Positions 42,706 through 52,065 are shown, numbered from the stretch's first letter. The stretch is DNA of 64,000 nt from Petrotoga mobilis SJ95 (GCF_000018605.1 NC_010003.1:968501-1032500); one strand, 5' to 3'. The notes: generated from the letters alone by a model not told the origin. A program made the numbers and translations.

Positions 42706-45066
42706 ATGTTCGAGACAAAATACGGGTATTTCACAGATGATGGAAAAGAATTCGTTATAACTACACCTAAAACTCCTAAACCTTGGATAAACGTTATTTC
42801 TAATGGAGATTATGGAATGATTATATCTCAAAGTGGTTCTGGTTATAGTTGGAGAACACATGCAAGTTTAAATAGAATTACACGGTGGGAACAAGATCTC
42901 ATAAAGGATGAATGGGGCAAATATATATACATAAAAGATGAGACAAGAGGAGATTTTTGGTCTCCAAGTTGGAAGCCCACTTGTAAAGAACCACAAGAGT
43001 ATGAAGCAAGACATGGCCAAGGTTATTCAATATTTGAAACAAAATACTTCGATATAAAAACAAATTTAACTATGTTTGTATCTAAGGATGATCCAGTTGA
43101 AATATGGAAGTTAACTATAAAAAATACTTCTGAAAAAGAACGAAAATTGTCTGTTTACACCTACTTAGAATGGAATTTAGGGGCTGCTCCCGACTGGCAC
43201 AGAGAGTTTCACAAAACTTTTATAGAAACAGATTTTTTAAATGATTTAAACTGTATAACAGCTGAAAAAAGAATGTGGGAGATTCCAAATGAAAAAGGTC
43301 AACATTGGAACAGGAACTGGGAATATACCGCTTTTCATTCAGTTAACGAGAAAGTGAACGAATTTGAAGGGTCAAAGGAAAAATTTTTAGGACAGTATGG
43401 AAGTATTTCTAATCCAAATGCTCTTATTACAGGAGAAATTTCAAACACTTATGGAAAGTGGGAAGATTCCATTGCCAGCTTAAAAAATGAAATAATTTTA
43501 AAACCAGGAGAAGAAAAAACGTTGATTTATCTACTTGGGGCTGTTTCCAAAAAAAATACAAACGAAAGCGTGAGTTCACTTGTTAAAAAATATCAGACGG
43601 TAGAAAAGGTAGACGAAGAATTCGAAAAAGTAAAAGATATGTGGAGAGAAATGCTTTCAAAGTTTATTGTTGAAACCCCCGATAAAGCCTTGAATTTTAT
43701 GCTGAATAACTGGTTAAAGTACCAAGCTATTTCAGGGAGGTTATGGGGAAGGTCTGCTTATTATCAAACTGGTGGAGCGTACGGCTTTAGAGATCAACTT
43801 CAAGATAGTCAGATATTTTTGTATGTGGATCCTGAACAAACCAAAAATCAAATAAAACTTCACGCAGCTCACCAATTCAAAGATGGAAGTGTTTACCATT
43901 GGTGGCATCCGATTTCTGAACTCGGTTACAAGAATAATATATCGGATAACAGATTATGGTTGCCTTTTGTTGTCTTAAGGTTTTTAAAAGAAACTAATGA
44001 TTTAGAATTTTTGAGAGAAAATATAAAGTTCCTGGATGGTGGGGAATCTTCTTTATACGACCATTGTATTAGAGCAATTCACTACAATTTAAATCATATG
44101 AGCCAAAGAGGACTTCCTTTAATAGGTGATGGAGACTGGAATGATGGTATGAACGCTGTTGGCACCCAGGGTAAAGGGGAAAGTGTTTGGCTTGGACATT
44201 TCTTGTACGGTATTTTAAAAGATTTCTCTGTTGTCTGTAAGAAAATGGGAGATTTAGCAAATACGCAAAGGTTTATGGACGAAGCTGAAAAGCTTAAAGA
44301 AAACATCAACAAATACGCCTGGGATGGAGAATGGTACGTAAGGGCATTCAAAGACAACGGGGAACCAATTGGAAGCAAACAAAATAGTGAAGGTAAGATA
44401 TTTTTAAATGCACAAACTTGGGCAATAATCAACGGTACTGCAACACAAACACGAAGTGAATCAGCTTATCAATCAGCAAAAAAGTACCTGTTTAAAGATT
44501 ATGGTCCACTTCTTTTTCAACCGGCATTTGCAAAACCTGATCCAGAAATTGGATATCTAAGCAGATACGCCGCGGGAGTTAGAGAAAATGGTGGGTTATA
44601 CACTCACGCAGGTACTTGGGCGATATTAGCAGCTGCAAAGATGAAAGATCCTGATACATATAAAATCTACAAAAGTTTCATGCCCATTTATAGGGGTTTG
44701 GAACCTGATAAATACTTAGCTGAACCATATGTTACTCCAGGTAACGTTGATGGACCAGATTCTCCCTATTTTGGAAGAGGAGGGTGGACTTGGTATACAG
44801 GATCGGCAGCTTGGTATTTCATAGTAGCAGTTGAGGGAATTTTTGGACTAAAAGCCGAATGGGAAGGATTAAAAATAGAACCCTTGTTCCCAGAAGATTG
44901 GAAAGAAGTAAAAGTAAAGAGAATGTACAGGGGAAAACAATTGAACATAACTTACAAAAAAAGTGATGAGAAAAAAATCATAGTTAACGGTGTGAAAATC
45001 GATGGAAACATTATTAAGCCAGAATTATTTGAAGAAAGTTTTTTGGAAGTTGAGGTACTTTTTTAG
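42706..45066 (+). CDS. GH94 beta-glucoside phosphorylase
   Basis: 786 residues. N-terminal beta-sandwich with ISNGDYGMIISQSGSGYSW, (alpha/alpha)6 catalytic domain with GGAYGFRDQLQDS, DGSVYHWWHP and IGDGDWNDGMN (Asp at about 477-480 contains the general acid), ending in GRGGWTWYTGSAAWYF. GH94 enzymes split beta-glucosyl disaccharides with phosphate to a sugar 1-phosphate, saving ATP. ATG 42706 with AGGAGGG upstream replaces a longer frame that would include the G-rich element. Length fits cellobionic acid, chitobiose or cellobiose phosphorylases; the acceptor is not resolved, and the DWNDGMN form makes plain cellobiose less certain. Confidence 0.9.
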   Translation: MFETKYGYFTDDGKEFVITTPKTPKPWINVISNGDYGMIISQSGSGYSWRTHASLNRITRWEQDLIKDEWGKYIYIKDETRGDFWSPSWKPTCKEPQEYEARHGQGYSIFETKYFDIKTNLTMFVSKDDPVEIWKLTIKNTSEKERKLSVYTYLEWNLGAAPDWHREFHKTFIETDFLNDLNCITAEKRMWEIPNEKGQHWNRNWEYTAFHSVNEKVNEFEGSKEKFLGQYGSISNPNALITGEISNTYGKWEDSIASLKNEIILKPGEEKTLIYLLGAVSKKNTNESVSSLVKKYQTVEKVDEEFEKVKDMWREMLSKFIVETPDKALNFMLNNWLKYQAISGRLWGRSAYYQTGGAYGFRDQLQDSQIFLYVDPEQTKNQIKLHAAHQFKDGSVYHWWHPISELGYKNNISDNRLWLPFVVLRFLKETNDLEFLRENIKFLDGGESSLYDHCIRAIHYNLNHMSQRGLPLIGDGDWNDGMNAVGTQGKGESVWLGHFLYGILKDFSVVCKKMGDLANTQRFMDEAEKLKENINKYAWDGEWYVRAFKDNGEPIGSKQNSEGKIFLNAQTWAIINGTATQTRSESAYQSAKKYLFKDYGPLLFQPAFAKPDPEIGYLSRYAAGVRENGGLYTHAGTWAILAAAKMKDPDTYKIYKSFMPIYRGLEPDKYLAEPYVTPGNVDGPDSPYFGRGGWTWYTGSAAWYFIVAVEGIFGLKAEWEGLKIEPLFPEDWKEVKVKRMYRGKQLNITYKKSDEKKIIVNGVKIDGNIIKPELFEESFLEVEVLF

Positions 45067-45186
45067 AAAAATATCAAAATTTAGAAATTTAAGAAATAAA
45101 GGGATTATGGGTTGGGAAGGAATAAAGATAAACAAGTTTTAGAGTTTTAAAAAAACAGTAAAATTACTAGTAGGAGGTGTGGAAAG

Positions 45187-46386
45187 ATGAGAAAGACTTT
45201 GGTTGTTTTGAGTGTTGTGATGATGTTGGTTTCCTTGAATTTTGGTGCAACAAAGATAACAGTGTGGGGTATGGGTCAGGGAAAAAGTTTGGAGCAATTG
45301 TCAAAACTTTTTATGGAAGAATACCCCGAATATGAGGTAGATTTCCAAGCCATACCTTGGTCAAATGCCTACGAAAAAATTTTAACATCAATCGCTGGCA
45401 GACAAGTCCCGGATGTTGCACAGATGGGAACAACTTGGATGGCTCCGTTTGGAAGCATGGGGGCATTTGAAGATTTAGCTCCATATATTGAAAGTTCAGA
45501 AGTTGTAAAACCAGAGAATTTTTTCGAGGGAGCATGGGAAACAGGAATAGTTGATGGAAAGCAGTTTGGTATTCCTTGGCATGTGGATGTTAGAGCTATG
45601 TTCTATAGAACAGATTTATTAGCACAAGTAGGTTACGATCATGCTCCTCAAACCTGGGATGAGTTGTACGATGCGGTAAAAAAACTACATGAAAACGGCA
45701 GTAGATATGGCATAGCGCTTTACCAACCTCAGGATAATTACCAAACTTTTTTCCCCTTTGTTTGGCAAAATGGAGGAGATATATTAGACAGCCAAGGAAA
45801 TGTGACAGTGGATCAACATGAATTCGTTGAGGCTCTTGAGTATTATACGAGATTTTTCACAGAAGGGTTGACCCCTATTTCGGGAAGCGGTAACATATTC
45901 CAAGATTTTGCTTCAGGAGATACCCCAATTTATTTTTCAGGTCCATGGATGATTAATATGACTAGAGATCAAACACCCCAAATAGATGGTAAGTGGGATG
46001 TTGCGTTAATGCCTGAGAAAAAAAGTAGAACATCCTTTATGGGAGGTAGTGATTTAGTAATTTTCAGGGATTCCAAAAACAAAGAAGGTGCTTGGAAGTT
46101 CATAGAGTTTGCATCGAGACCTGAAAACCAACTGTTGGCCTATCAAATTACAAATGAACTACCTGCAGCCAGACAAGCATGGGAAGATCCTTTATTACAA
46201 GCAGATCCCATGATAGCAACGTTCGGTGAACAGTTGAATGATGCTAAAGCTCCTGTAAACGTTCCCGAATTTCATGAGATTGCAGCTGCAATTGATAGGA
46301 TGGTTCAAGAAGTGATTTATGGCAGAAAAACACCGGAACAAGCAGCTCAGGATTTGAAAAAAGAAATTGAAAAGATACTGAAATAA
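45187..46386 (+). CDS. Sugar ABC importer binding protein (family 1)
   Basis: 399 residues. Signal peptide of about 19 residues ending SLNFGA, then the MalE-type fold: KITVWGMGQGKSLEQLSKLF, SNAYEKILTSIAGRQVPDVAQ, FYRTDLLAQVGYDHAPQTWDE, SGPWMINMTR. TAGGAGGTG precedes the ATG. Encoded between the GH94 phosphorylase and two MalF/MalG-type permeases, so it likely captures the phosphorylase's substrate oligosaccharide. Followed by a strong hairpin that separates it from the permease genes. Confidence 0.92.
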   Translation: MRKTLVVLSVVMMLVSLNFGATKITVWGMGQGKSLEQLSKLFMEEYPEYEVDFQAIPWSNAYEKILTSIAGRQVPDVAQMGTTWMAPFGSMGAFEDLAPYIESSEVVKPENFFEGAWETGIVDGKQFGIPWHVDVRAMFYRTDLLAQVGYDHAPQTWDELYDAVKKLHENGSRYGIALYQPQDNYQTFFPFVWQNGGDILDSQGNVTVDQHEFVEALEYYTRFFTEGLTPISGSGNIFQDFASGDTPIYFSGPWMINMTRDQTPQIDGKWDVALMPEKKSRTSFMGGSDLVIFRDSKNKEGAWKFIEFASRPENQLLAYQITNELPAARQAWEDPLLQADPMIATFGEQLNDAKAPVNVPEFHEIAAAIDRMVQEVIYGRKTPEQAAQDLKKEIEKILK

Positions 46387-46396
46387 TTTGTTTCAT

Positions 46397-46424
46397 GCCC
46401 CTCTTTTTATGCAAAAAGAGGGGC
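46397..46424 (+). terminator. 12-bp hairpin after the sugar-binding protein gene
   Basis: GCCCCTCTTTTT pairs perfectly with AAAAAGAGGGGC around ATGC. The following T-run is short (TTTGATC), and permease genes continue 40 bases later. As after rbsB, this is probably a partial terminator or 3' stabiliser that raises binding-protein mRNA over permease mRNA. Confidence 0.8.
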
Positions 46425-46462
46425 TTTGATCAAAACTTTTTGATTATCGAGGAGAGATAAAA

Positions 46463-47338
46463 TTGAAGACCCCAATAAGAGCAATTATCGGTTTCATAGG
46501 ACCTTCAATAATATTATTGTTGATCTTCATGTTAATACCTATAGTAGTTTCTTTGGTGATAAGCTTCACTGATTTCGACGTTTATGCTATATATAATTGG
46601 GGAAATGCTAGTTTTATAGGCTTTGAAAATTATGTAAACTTAATGCATGACCCTCTTTTTTGGAGGGCATTACTAAATACGCTGTATGCATTAGTTGTTG
46701 CAATGCCAATAACGATAGTTTTGTCTTTAAGTTTTGCTGCCCTTATAAACAGGGAAGCTACGTATTTTAAGAATTTTTTTAAAGTGAGTTTTTATCTACC
46801 TTCCATAACAAATACTGTCGCAATTGCTATCGTATGGGCTTGGATGCTCAATCCTGATTACGGATTATTAAATTGGTTTCTAGGTTTGTTTGGAATACAA
46901 GGTCCTAATTGGTTGGGTGATCCCCTTTGGGCAATGCCGTCGGTAATAATGCTTGTAGTTTGGAAAGCAGTTGGTTACAACATTATTCTCTTCACGGCGG
47001 GTTTACAAAATATACCAGACTATCTATACGAAGCCGCCGAATTGGATGGTGCTTCAAGATTCCAACAATTTTTGCATGTGACAATACCATCGTTGAGGCC
47101 AACAATATTTTTCGTTACAGTTATGACTGTAATAGGTTATTTGCAATTATTTGAGGAACCATATATGCTAACTTCAGGCGGACCTTTGAATGCTACTTTA
47201 TCTATAGTTCTCTATCTATATAGGCAGGGCTTTGAGTTCTTCAAATTAGGGTATTCCTCTTCGATTGCCTTCGTGCTATTTTTAATAATATTTGCCTTAA
47301 CCTATATACAAATGAGGGCAAGAAGATCAGAAGTATAA
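46463..47338 (+). CDS. Sugar ABC importer permease (MalF type)
   Basis: 291 residues, six membrane segments. The EAA loop reads YEAAELDGASRFQQFLHVTIP, where the permease meets the ATPase. TTG start with GAGGAGA six to ten bases upstream. Partner of the next permease. No ATPase gene is in this cluster, so a shared MsmK/MalK-type ATPase encoded elsewhere is expected, as is common for such importers. Confidence 0.92.
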   Translation: MKTPIRAIIGFIGPSIILLLIFMLIPIVVSLVISFTDFDVYAIYNWGNASFIGFENYVNLMHDPLFWRALLNTLYALVVAMPITIVLSLSFAALINREATYFKNFFKVSFYLPSITNTVAIAIVWAWMLNPDYGLLNWFLGLFGIQGPNWLGDPLWAMPSVIMLVVWKAVGYNIILFTAGLQNIPDYLYEAAELDGASRFQQFLHVTIPSLRPTIFFVTVMTVIGYLQLFEEPYMLTSGGPLNATLSIVLYLYRQGFEFFKLGYSSSIAFVLFLIIFALTYIQMRARRSEV

Positions 47339-47364
47339 AAGAGTATTGGTGAGGAGTGATAATA

Positions 47365-48198
47365 ATGAGATCGAGAAAAGTTTCTCCCATAGAGCAAGTC
47401 GCCGTGCATGGAATATTGATTATTTGGCTATTAATTTCAGTTATACCTTTTGTATGGATGGTTTCGACTTCTTTTAAAGGCCCTGGAGAAATTTATATAT
47501 TTCCTCCAAGATGGATCCCCAGAAATCCTACTTTTGATAATTATATAGATTTATTTCAAGAAATGAATTTTGGAAGGCCATTTTTGAACTCCGTTATTGT
47601 GTCTCTTTCTACAACATTTTTATCGGTTTTAGTAGCTACTATGGCAGGTTATGGCTTTGCTAAATTCCATTTTAAAAATAAAAATTTACTGTTTTTGTTC
47701 ATCTTGGGAACGATAATGGTACCGGGTCATATAACTATGATTCCAGTATTTTTATTGTTGTCACAGTTGAATCTGTTGAACACCTATTTGGGGTTAATAT
47801 TACCAGCTATAGCAAACGCCTTCAACATATTTTTCATGAGACAATACATTATGGGCATACCTGATGAACTAATAGAAGCGGCTAAAATGGATGGGGCACA
47901 TGAAGGATGGATCTTTTTTAGAGTAATTTTACCTTTAGCTAGGCCAGCCATGGCAGCAATAACTATTTTCACTTTTACGGGTGCTTGGAACAGTTTTTTA
48001 TGGCCATTAATTCTAGCGACTGATGAAAGCATGTACACACTTCCAGTTGCTGTATCTGTATTACAAGGACAGTATGGTGAAAACATAGCAATGCAAATGG
48101 CCGGTTCAGTTATTGTAATTTTACCTCTTATCATCGTATTTTTATTCACTCAGCGATATTTCATAAAAGGAATTACATTTACCGGTATGAAAGGCTAA
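47365..48198 (+). CDS. Sugar ABC importer permease (MalG type)
   Basis: 277 residues, six membrane segments. EAA loop IEAAKMDGAHEGWIFFRVIL, followed by PLARPAMAAITIFTFTGAWN. ATG 47365 is chosen over GTG 47356 because GAGGAG lies eight bases upstream of it. Forms the channel with the MalF-type partner. Last recognisable gene of the GH94 operon. Confidence 0.92.
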   Translation: MRSRKVSPIEQVAVHGILIIWLLISVIPFVWMVSTSFKGPGEIYIFPPRWIPRNPTFDNYIDLFQEMNFGRPFLNSVIVSLSTTFLSVLVATMAGYGFAKFHFKNKNLLFLFILGTIMVPGHITMIPVFLLLSQLNLLNTYLGLILPAIANAFNIFFMRQYIMGIPDELIEAAKMDGAHEGWIFFRVILPLARPAMAAITIFTFTGAWNSFLWPLILATDESMYTLPVAVSVLQGQYGENIAMQMAGSVIVILPLIIVFLFTQRYFIKGITFTGMKG

Positions 48199-48411
48199 AG
48201 TGAAATGACCAGATTTATAATATTATTCAAATCTTGTTAATAAATTACCTGTATAATAAAAGGGACTAAATTTATCCAAATAACATTTTTGAAATAACTA
48301 AAATTATTTTTAACGAATTGTAGAATAAGTTCATAGGAGAAGAAAGAAACCTAAAATATTGAACAAATATTCCAATAAAAGAAGCAGAATTTGATTTTAA
48401 GGAGAGATATT
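48199..48411. other. Intergenic region between importer and esterase genes
   Basis: 213 bases with no gene. TATAAT occurs at 48252-48257, with TTGTTA only 12 bases upstream, so a promoter for the esterase gene is possible but not well formed. No terminator hairpin is seen. Confidence 0.5.
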
Positions 48412-49209
48412 ATGGCTTTACTAGAGGTAAACTTTATGTCGAGGTCATTAATGAGGAAAGTACCAATTATGGTGGTCCTACCAATGGATAAAGCGAATCT
48501 TTCAGGTAAGTCTGAAATCACAGACAATGACAATAATACTTTCAAAACACTATATCTTCTTCATGGAATATTCGGTAATTATTCTGACTGGGTATCAGAA
48601 ACAAGAATTCAAAGATTGGCTGAGGGAAGGAATCTGGCTGTTGTAATGCCTTCTGGTGAGAATTCGTTTTATCTGGACCAACCAGAATCTGGAAATTTTT
48701 ATGGTGAATTTATAGGAAGAGAACTTGTTAATATCACCAGAAAAATGTTTCCTTTGTCAAGAAAAAAAGAGGATACTTTTATTGCAGGACTTTCTATGGG
48801 AGGTTACGGTGCCATTAGAAATGGCCTAAAATACCATGAAACTTTTGGCTGTGTTGCTGGACTTTCCAGTGCTTTGAATTTTGAGCAAATGCTTGATGAA
48901 TCATATCAAGTGATTGCTTGTAAGAAGAGCGCCTTCGGAGATCCTAAGGAAGCTATTTTGTCAGATAAGAATCCAAAGGTTCTTGTGAAGAATATCAAAG
49001 AAAATCCATTGGGCCAGTTCCCTAAAATGTATATGGCTTGTGGCACCGAAGATAATTTAATAAACTCTAACCGTGATTTCAGGGATTTTCTTATTGAAAA
49101 CAATGTGGATTTAACTTATGAAGAAGGGCCAGGTGCACATACGTGGGAATTTTGGGATACTTACATCGAAAAAGTGCTTGACTGGCTTCCATTGAAAAAA
49201 CCTTCGTAA
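48412..49209 (+). CDS. Esterase of the EstA/FghA (esterase D) family
   Basis: 265 residues, alpha/beta hydrolase. Nucleophile elbow GLSMGGYGAIRNGLK, oxyanion region LLHGIFGNYSDW, likely acid Asp in CGTEDNLI and His in GPGAHTWEFWD complete the triad. Similar to tributyrin or acetyl-xylan-type esterases (PF00756), cytoplasmic as no signal peptide is seen. ATG 48412 has AAGGAGAG upstream. It may deacetylate imported oligosaccharides, given the neighbouring sugar genes, but this is only context. Confidence 0.85.
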   Translation: MALLEVNFMSRSLMRKVPIMVVLPMDKANLSGKSEITDNDNNTFKTLYLLHGIFGNYSDWVSETRIQRLAEGRNLAVVMPSGENSFYLDQPESGNFYGEFIGRELVNITRKMFPLSRKKEDTFIAGLSMGGYGAIRNGLKYHETFGCVAGLSSALNFEQMLDESYQVIACKKSAFGDPKEAILSDKNPKVLVKNIKENPLGQFPKMYMACGTEDNLINSNRDFRDFLIENNVDLTYEEGPGAHTWEFWDTYIEKVLDWLPLKKPS

Positions 49210-49399
49210 AGGAATATAAAAATAAAAAAAGCTATAAAAAAAATTATTAACAATTGAAATCTAAGATCCACTGGTTATATGAAAAATTGGATCCTCCCAT
49301 TAAAAAAGATAAGTGGACAGGACGAATAAGCAAAGTTCGTTTATGCTTGTATTGTAACAACAGATATCATAGAAGACATTTTATAAAGGAGGCCATTAG

Positions 49400-50014
49400 A
49401 TGGCAAAAGTCAACGTTATATTCTATAGTATGTATGGTCATATTTATCAAATGGCTAAAGCCGAAGCAGAAGGCGCAAAAGAAGTAGAAGGAACAGATGT
49501 TAAGATCTACCGAGTCCCTGAAACCGTTCCTGAAGATATTCTAATCCAATCCGGTGCTAAAAAGGCACAAGAACAATTTTCCCATATTCCAATAGCAAAT
49601 TTGGATTCACTTGTTGAAGCTGATGCAATAATTTTTGGAACTCCCACTAGATTTGGCATGATGGCGGCACAAATGAGGCAATTTCTTGATACAACAGGTC
49701 CACTTTGGGCAAGGGGAAGCTTAGTTGGAAAAATAGGTAGTGTTTTCACTTCTACCAGTACTCAACATGGAGGTCAAGAATCTACCATTTTAAATTTTCA
49801 TACAACGTTATTGCATCATGGGATGATTATTGTGGGAATTCCTTTCAATGAGCCAGGTCTGAGCGATGTGTCGAATATTCATGGAGGTACACCATATGGT
49901 GCCTCGGCAATTATTATCCAAGGCGAGGAAAATAGACCTAATGAAATAGACCTCAACATTGCAAAAAGTCAAGGAAGAAGAGTAGCTGAAATAGCAAAAA
50001 AGCTTTTTGGGTGA
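49400..50014 (+). CDS. wrbA: WrbA-type NAD(P)H:quinone oxidoreductase
   Basis: 204 residues, flavodoxin-like. NVIFYSMYGHIYQMAKAEAE is the FMN phosphate loop, FGTPTRFGMMAAQMRQFLD and SVFTSTSTQHGGQE bind the FMN ring, and the length equals WrbA (198-205). It reduces quinones by two electrons. AAAGGAGG lies before the ATG. It stands alone, followed by a good terminator. Confidence 0.93.
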   Translation: MAKVNVIFYSMYGHIYQMAKAEAEGAKEVEGTDVKIYRVPETVPEDILIQSGAKKAQEQFSHIPIANLDSLVEADAIIFGTPTRFGMMAAQMRQFLDTTGPLWARGSLVGKIGSVFTSTSTQHGGQESTILNFHTTLLHHGMIIVGIPFNEPGLSDVSNIHGGTPYGASAIIIQGEENRPNEIDLNIAKSQGRRVAEIAKKLFG

Positions 50015-50066
50015 TACTTCAGAGTATAAACTGTAAAATTAAAATATCGACTTTTAAAAACTTTTG

Positions 50067-50099
50067 AAGGCGCACGATCTGTGCGTCTTTATTTTTTTT
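50067..50099 (+). terminator. Terminator after wrbA
   Basis: AAGGCGCAC and GTGCGTCTT form a 9-bp stem (one G-T pair) with loop GATCT, followed by T-rich sequence ending in eight T residues. Confidence 0.88.
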
Positions 50100-50115
50100 G
50101 AATTTAAAACTTCAA

Positions 50116-50144
50116 TTGACTTTTAAAAAAATACCTGATATAAT
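50116..50144 (+). promoter_or_regulatory. Promoter of the second winged-helix regulator
   Basis: TTGACT (50116-50121), 17-base spacer, TATAAT (50139-50144), with TGA directly before the -10 box (extended -10). The strongest promoter seen in the window. Confidence 0.85.
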
Positions 50145-50155
50145 TAATTATGATT

Positions 50156-50170
50156 ATTCACTTAGTGTAT
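50156..50170. promoter_or_regulatory. Palindrome after the second regulator promoter
   Basis: ATTCACTTAGTGTAT is a 15-base near-palindrome with a perfect CACT-T-AGTG core, about 5-20 bases after the predicted start. Its position matches the palindrome at 20526-20540 before the related regulator, though the sequence differs. Confidence 0.5.
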
Positions 50171-50199
50171 GAATGAAATGATTAGAGGTGATTTTCTTA

Positions 50200-50847
50200 A
50201 TGCTCAATATACAAAATTACACATTTTTTAATCCTTCTCCGAATTTTAGAGAAATGGTGATCTTAAAGTTAATTTCTCAAGAAAATGATATTTCTCAAGA
50301 TACAATGGCAAAAAAAGTAGGGGTCGTTCCATCTATGATAAACAAGTACTTAAAAGATTTTGAAGAGAATGGAAATATCATAAAAAGCGGTGAAAACAAA
50401 CGCAATATGAGTTATGAGCTCACAGAGGCAGGAAAAAAGAGGTTGCAATTTTTAACCCTCAGTTTCGTTGACGAGGTTTCTGAGTTATATACAGAAACCA
50501 AAGACTCATTCAAAAAAGTTTTTCAAACTCTTAAAAAAGATAATTTAAAGGATATTCTTTTGTATGGTGCGGGGGTTGTTGGAGGAATTGTATTGAAGGT
50601 TTTGAAGGATGAAAATATTAATATAATTGGATTTTTGGATGATTCCCCTTTAAAACAAGGTGATAAACTTCAAGGAATAGATATTTACCCTCCGGAAAAA
50701 GCCAAAGAGCTAACCTACGATGCACTCATAATAGCTTCTTTTAGGAAGTCAGAAAAAATTTTGGAAAAGGCAACTGAAAAAAATTTGGAAAAATTATATG
50801 TTTTTAAGATAGATGAGGAAGGCAATATTTCTTTGGAGGGGAGATGA
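50200..50847 (+). CDS. Winged-helix regulator fused to a Rossmann-like domain
   Basis: 215 residues. Residues 15-80 are a winged helix (ISQDTMAKKVGVVPSMINKY, wing, YELTEAGKKRL). After a helical linker (about 85-110), residues 113-195 form a nucleotide-binding-like fold: ILLYGAGVVGGIVLKVL, NIIGFLDDSP, IDIYPPEKA, DALIIASF. This resembles the N-terminal domain of CapD/PglD-type sugar enzymes. ATG 50200 has GAGGTGA eight bases upstream. It is the first gene of the WbpE/A/B-like operon. Hypothesis: it senses a nucleotide-sugar intermediate. A shorter relative is at 20557. Confidence 0.8.
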   Translation: MLNIQNYTFFNPSPNFREMVILKLISQENDISQDTMAKKVGVVPSMINKYLKDFEENGNIIKSGENKRNMSYELTEAGKKRLQFLTLSFVDEVSELYTETKDSFKKVFQTLKKDNLKDILLYGAGVVGGIVLKVLKDENINIIGFLDDSPLKQGDKLQGIDIYPPEKAKELTYDALIIASFRKSEKILEKATEKNLEKLYVFKIDEEGNISLEGR

Positions 50848-50848
50848 G

Positions 50849-52015
50849 ATGGAAGACAAGATGAAGGTTCCTCTTTTTGATTTAACACGACAATACGAAA
50901 AATTGAGAAAAAATGTTCTAAAAAAGTTGGATGCTGTTTTCACTTCTGGAAATGTGGTTATGGGAAGTAATGTAAAAGCCTTAGAAGAGGAAATTGCAAA
51001 GTATATAAACGTAAAGTACGCTATTGGTGTTGCCAATGGCTCTGATGCCTTAAGGATATCCGTTCAAGCTATAGGTATAAAAGAAGGAGATTACGTTATC
51101 ACCACACCATATACTTTTTTTGCAACCGCAAGTGCAATTTTACTGAATGGTGCCACGCCTATATTTGTGGATGTAGAAGATAAATATTACAACCTTGATT
51201 TGGATAAAGTCGAAGATTTGCTTGAGAATCATCCAAAAAAAGAAAAAATTAAAGCAATCATTCCCGTACACCTTTTTGGAAAAACCGTTGATTTAGAGAG
51301 ATTGGAAAGAATAAGAGAGAATTACAACATAAAAATTATAGAAGACGCCGCTCAGTCTATTGGATCTGTATGGCACTTTAAGAATGGTGAAAGAAAATTT
51401 AGTGGCAGCATCGGAGATTTGGGCATATTTTCCTTCTTCCCAACAAAAAATCTAGGTGGTTATGGTGATGGTGGAATGGTTGTTACAAACAATGCGGATT
51501 TGGCAGATAGGATCAGAAAATTAAGAGTTCATGGTGCTGCAAAAAAATATTATCACGATGAAGTTGGTTACAATTCAAGATTAGACGAAGTTCAAGCTGC
51601 AATATTGAGAATAAAACTAAACAATTTAGATGAATACATTGATAAAAGAATAAAAAAGGCAAAAAATTATGAAGAATTATTTGAATTACATAACCTCAAC
51701 GAAGATTTAAGTTATCCTGCTTATTTTAACGACAGAACCCATGTCTATCACCAATACGTAGTCACTTTGAATAACCCCAAAGATAGGGATAAATTGAAAA
51801 AATTCTTAGAAAATAAAGGGGTTGGAACATCGATATACTATCCTCTTGGTTTGCACCTTCAAAAGTGCTTTGAGAACCTGGGTTATAAAGAAGGGGACTT
51901 CCCTGTAGCTGAAAATGCATCTAAATCGACGTTAGCCTTGCCAATGTTTCCAGAGCTCACCAAAAAGGAGCTGGAATACGTAGTTAAAAGTATTAAAGAG
52001 TTTTTTTCAAAATAG
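50849..52015 (+). CDS. Nucleotide-sugar 3-aminotransferase (WbpE/WlbC-like, DegT family)
   Basis: 388 residues. PLP lysine K200 in FSFFPTKNLGGYGDGGM, D166 in IEDAAQSIG; N-terminal PLFDLTRQYEKLR and VANGSDALRI are typical of WbpE/WlbC/FdtB. ATG 50849 lies one base after the regulator's stop with GGAGGGGAG upstream. Next to WbpA- and WbpB-like genes, it likely aminates UDP-2-acetamido-3-keto-glucuronate at C3. The specific substrate is inferred from neighbours. Confidence 0.88.
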   Translation: MEDKMKVPLFDLTRQYEKLRKNVLKKLDAVFTSGNVVMGSNVKALEEEIAKYINVKYAIGVANGSDALRISVQAIGIKEGDYVITTPYTFFATASAILLNGATPIFVDVEDKYYNLDLDKVEDLLENHPKKEKIKAIIPVHLFGKTVDLERLERIRENYNIKIIEDAAQSIGSVWHFKNGERKFSGSIGDLGIFSFFPTKNLGGYGDGGMVVTNNADLADRIRKLRVHGAAKKYYHDEVGYNSRLDEVQAAILRIKLNNLDEYIDKRIKKAKNYEELFELHNLNEDLSYPAYFNDRTHVYHQYVVTLNNPKDRDKLKKFLENKGVGTSIYYPLGLHLQKCFENLGYKEGDFPVAENASKSTLALPMFPELTKKELEYVVKSIKEFFSK

Positions 52016-52065
52016 TTTTAGAGTTTCTAAAGATAGCGATATTTTAGAAAGAGGAGGACTAAAAA

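Noticed and set aside
49254-49487. Frame of 77 codons overlapping the start of wrbA
   Set aside because: No ribosome site at a usual start, basic low-quality protein, and its end lies in another frame of the clear wrbA gene.
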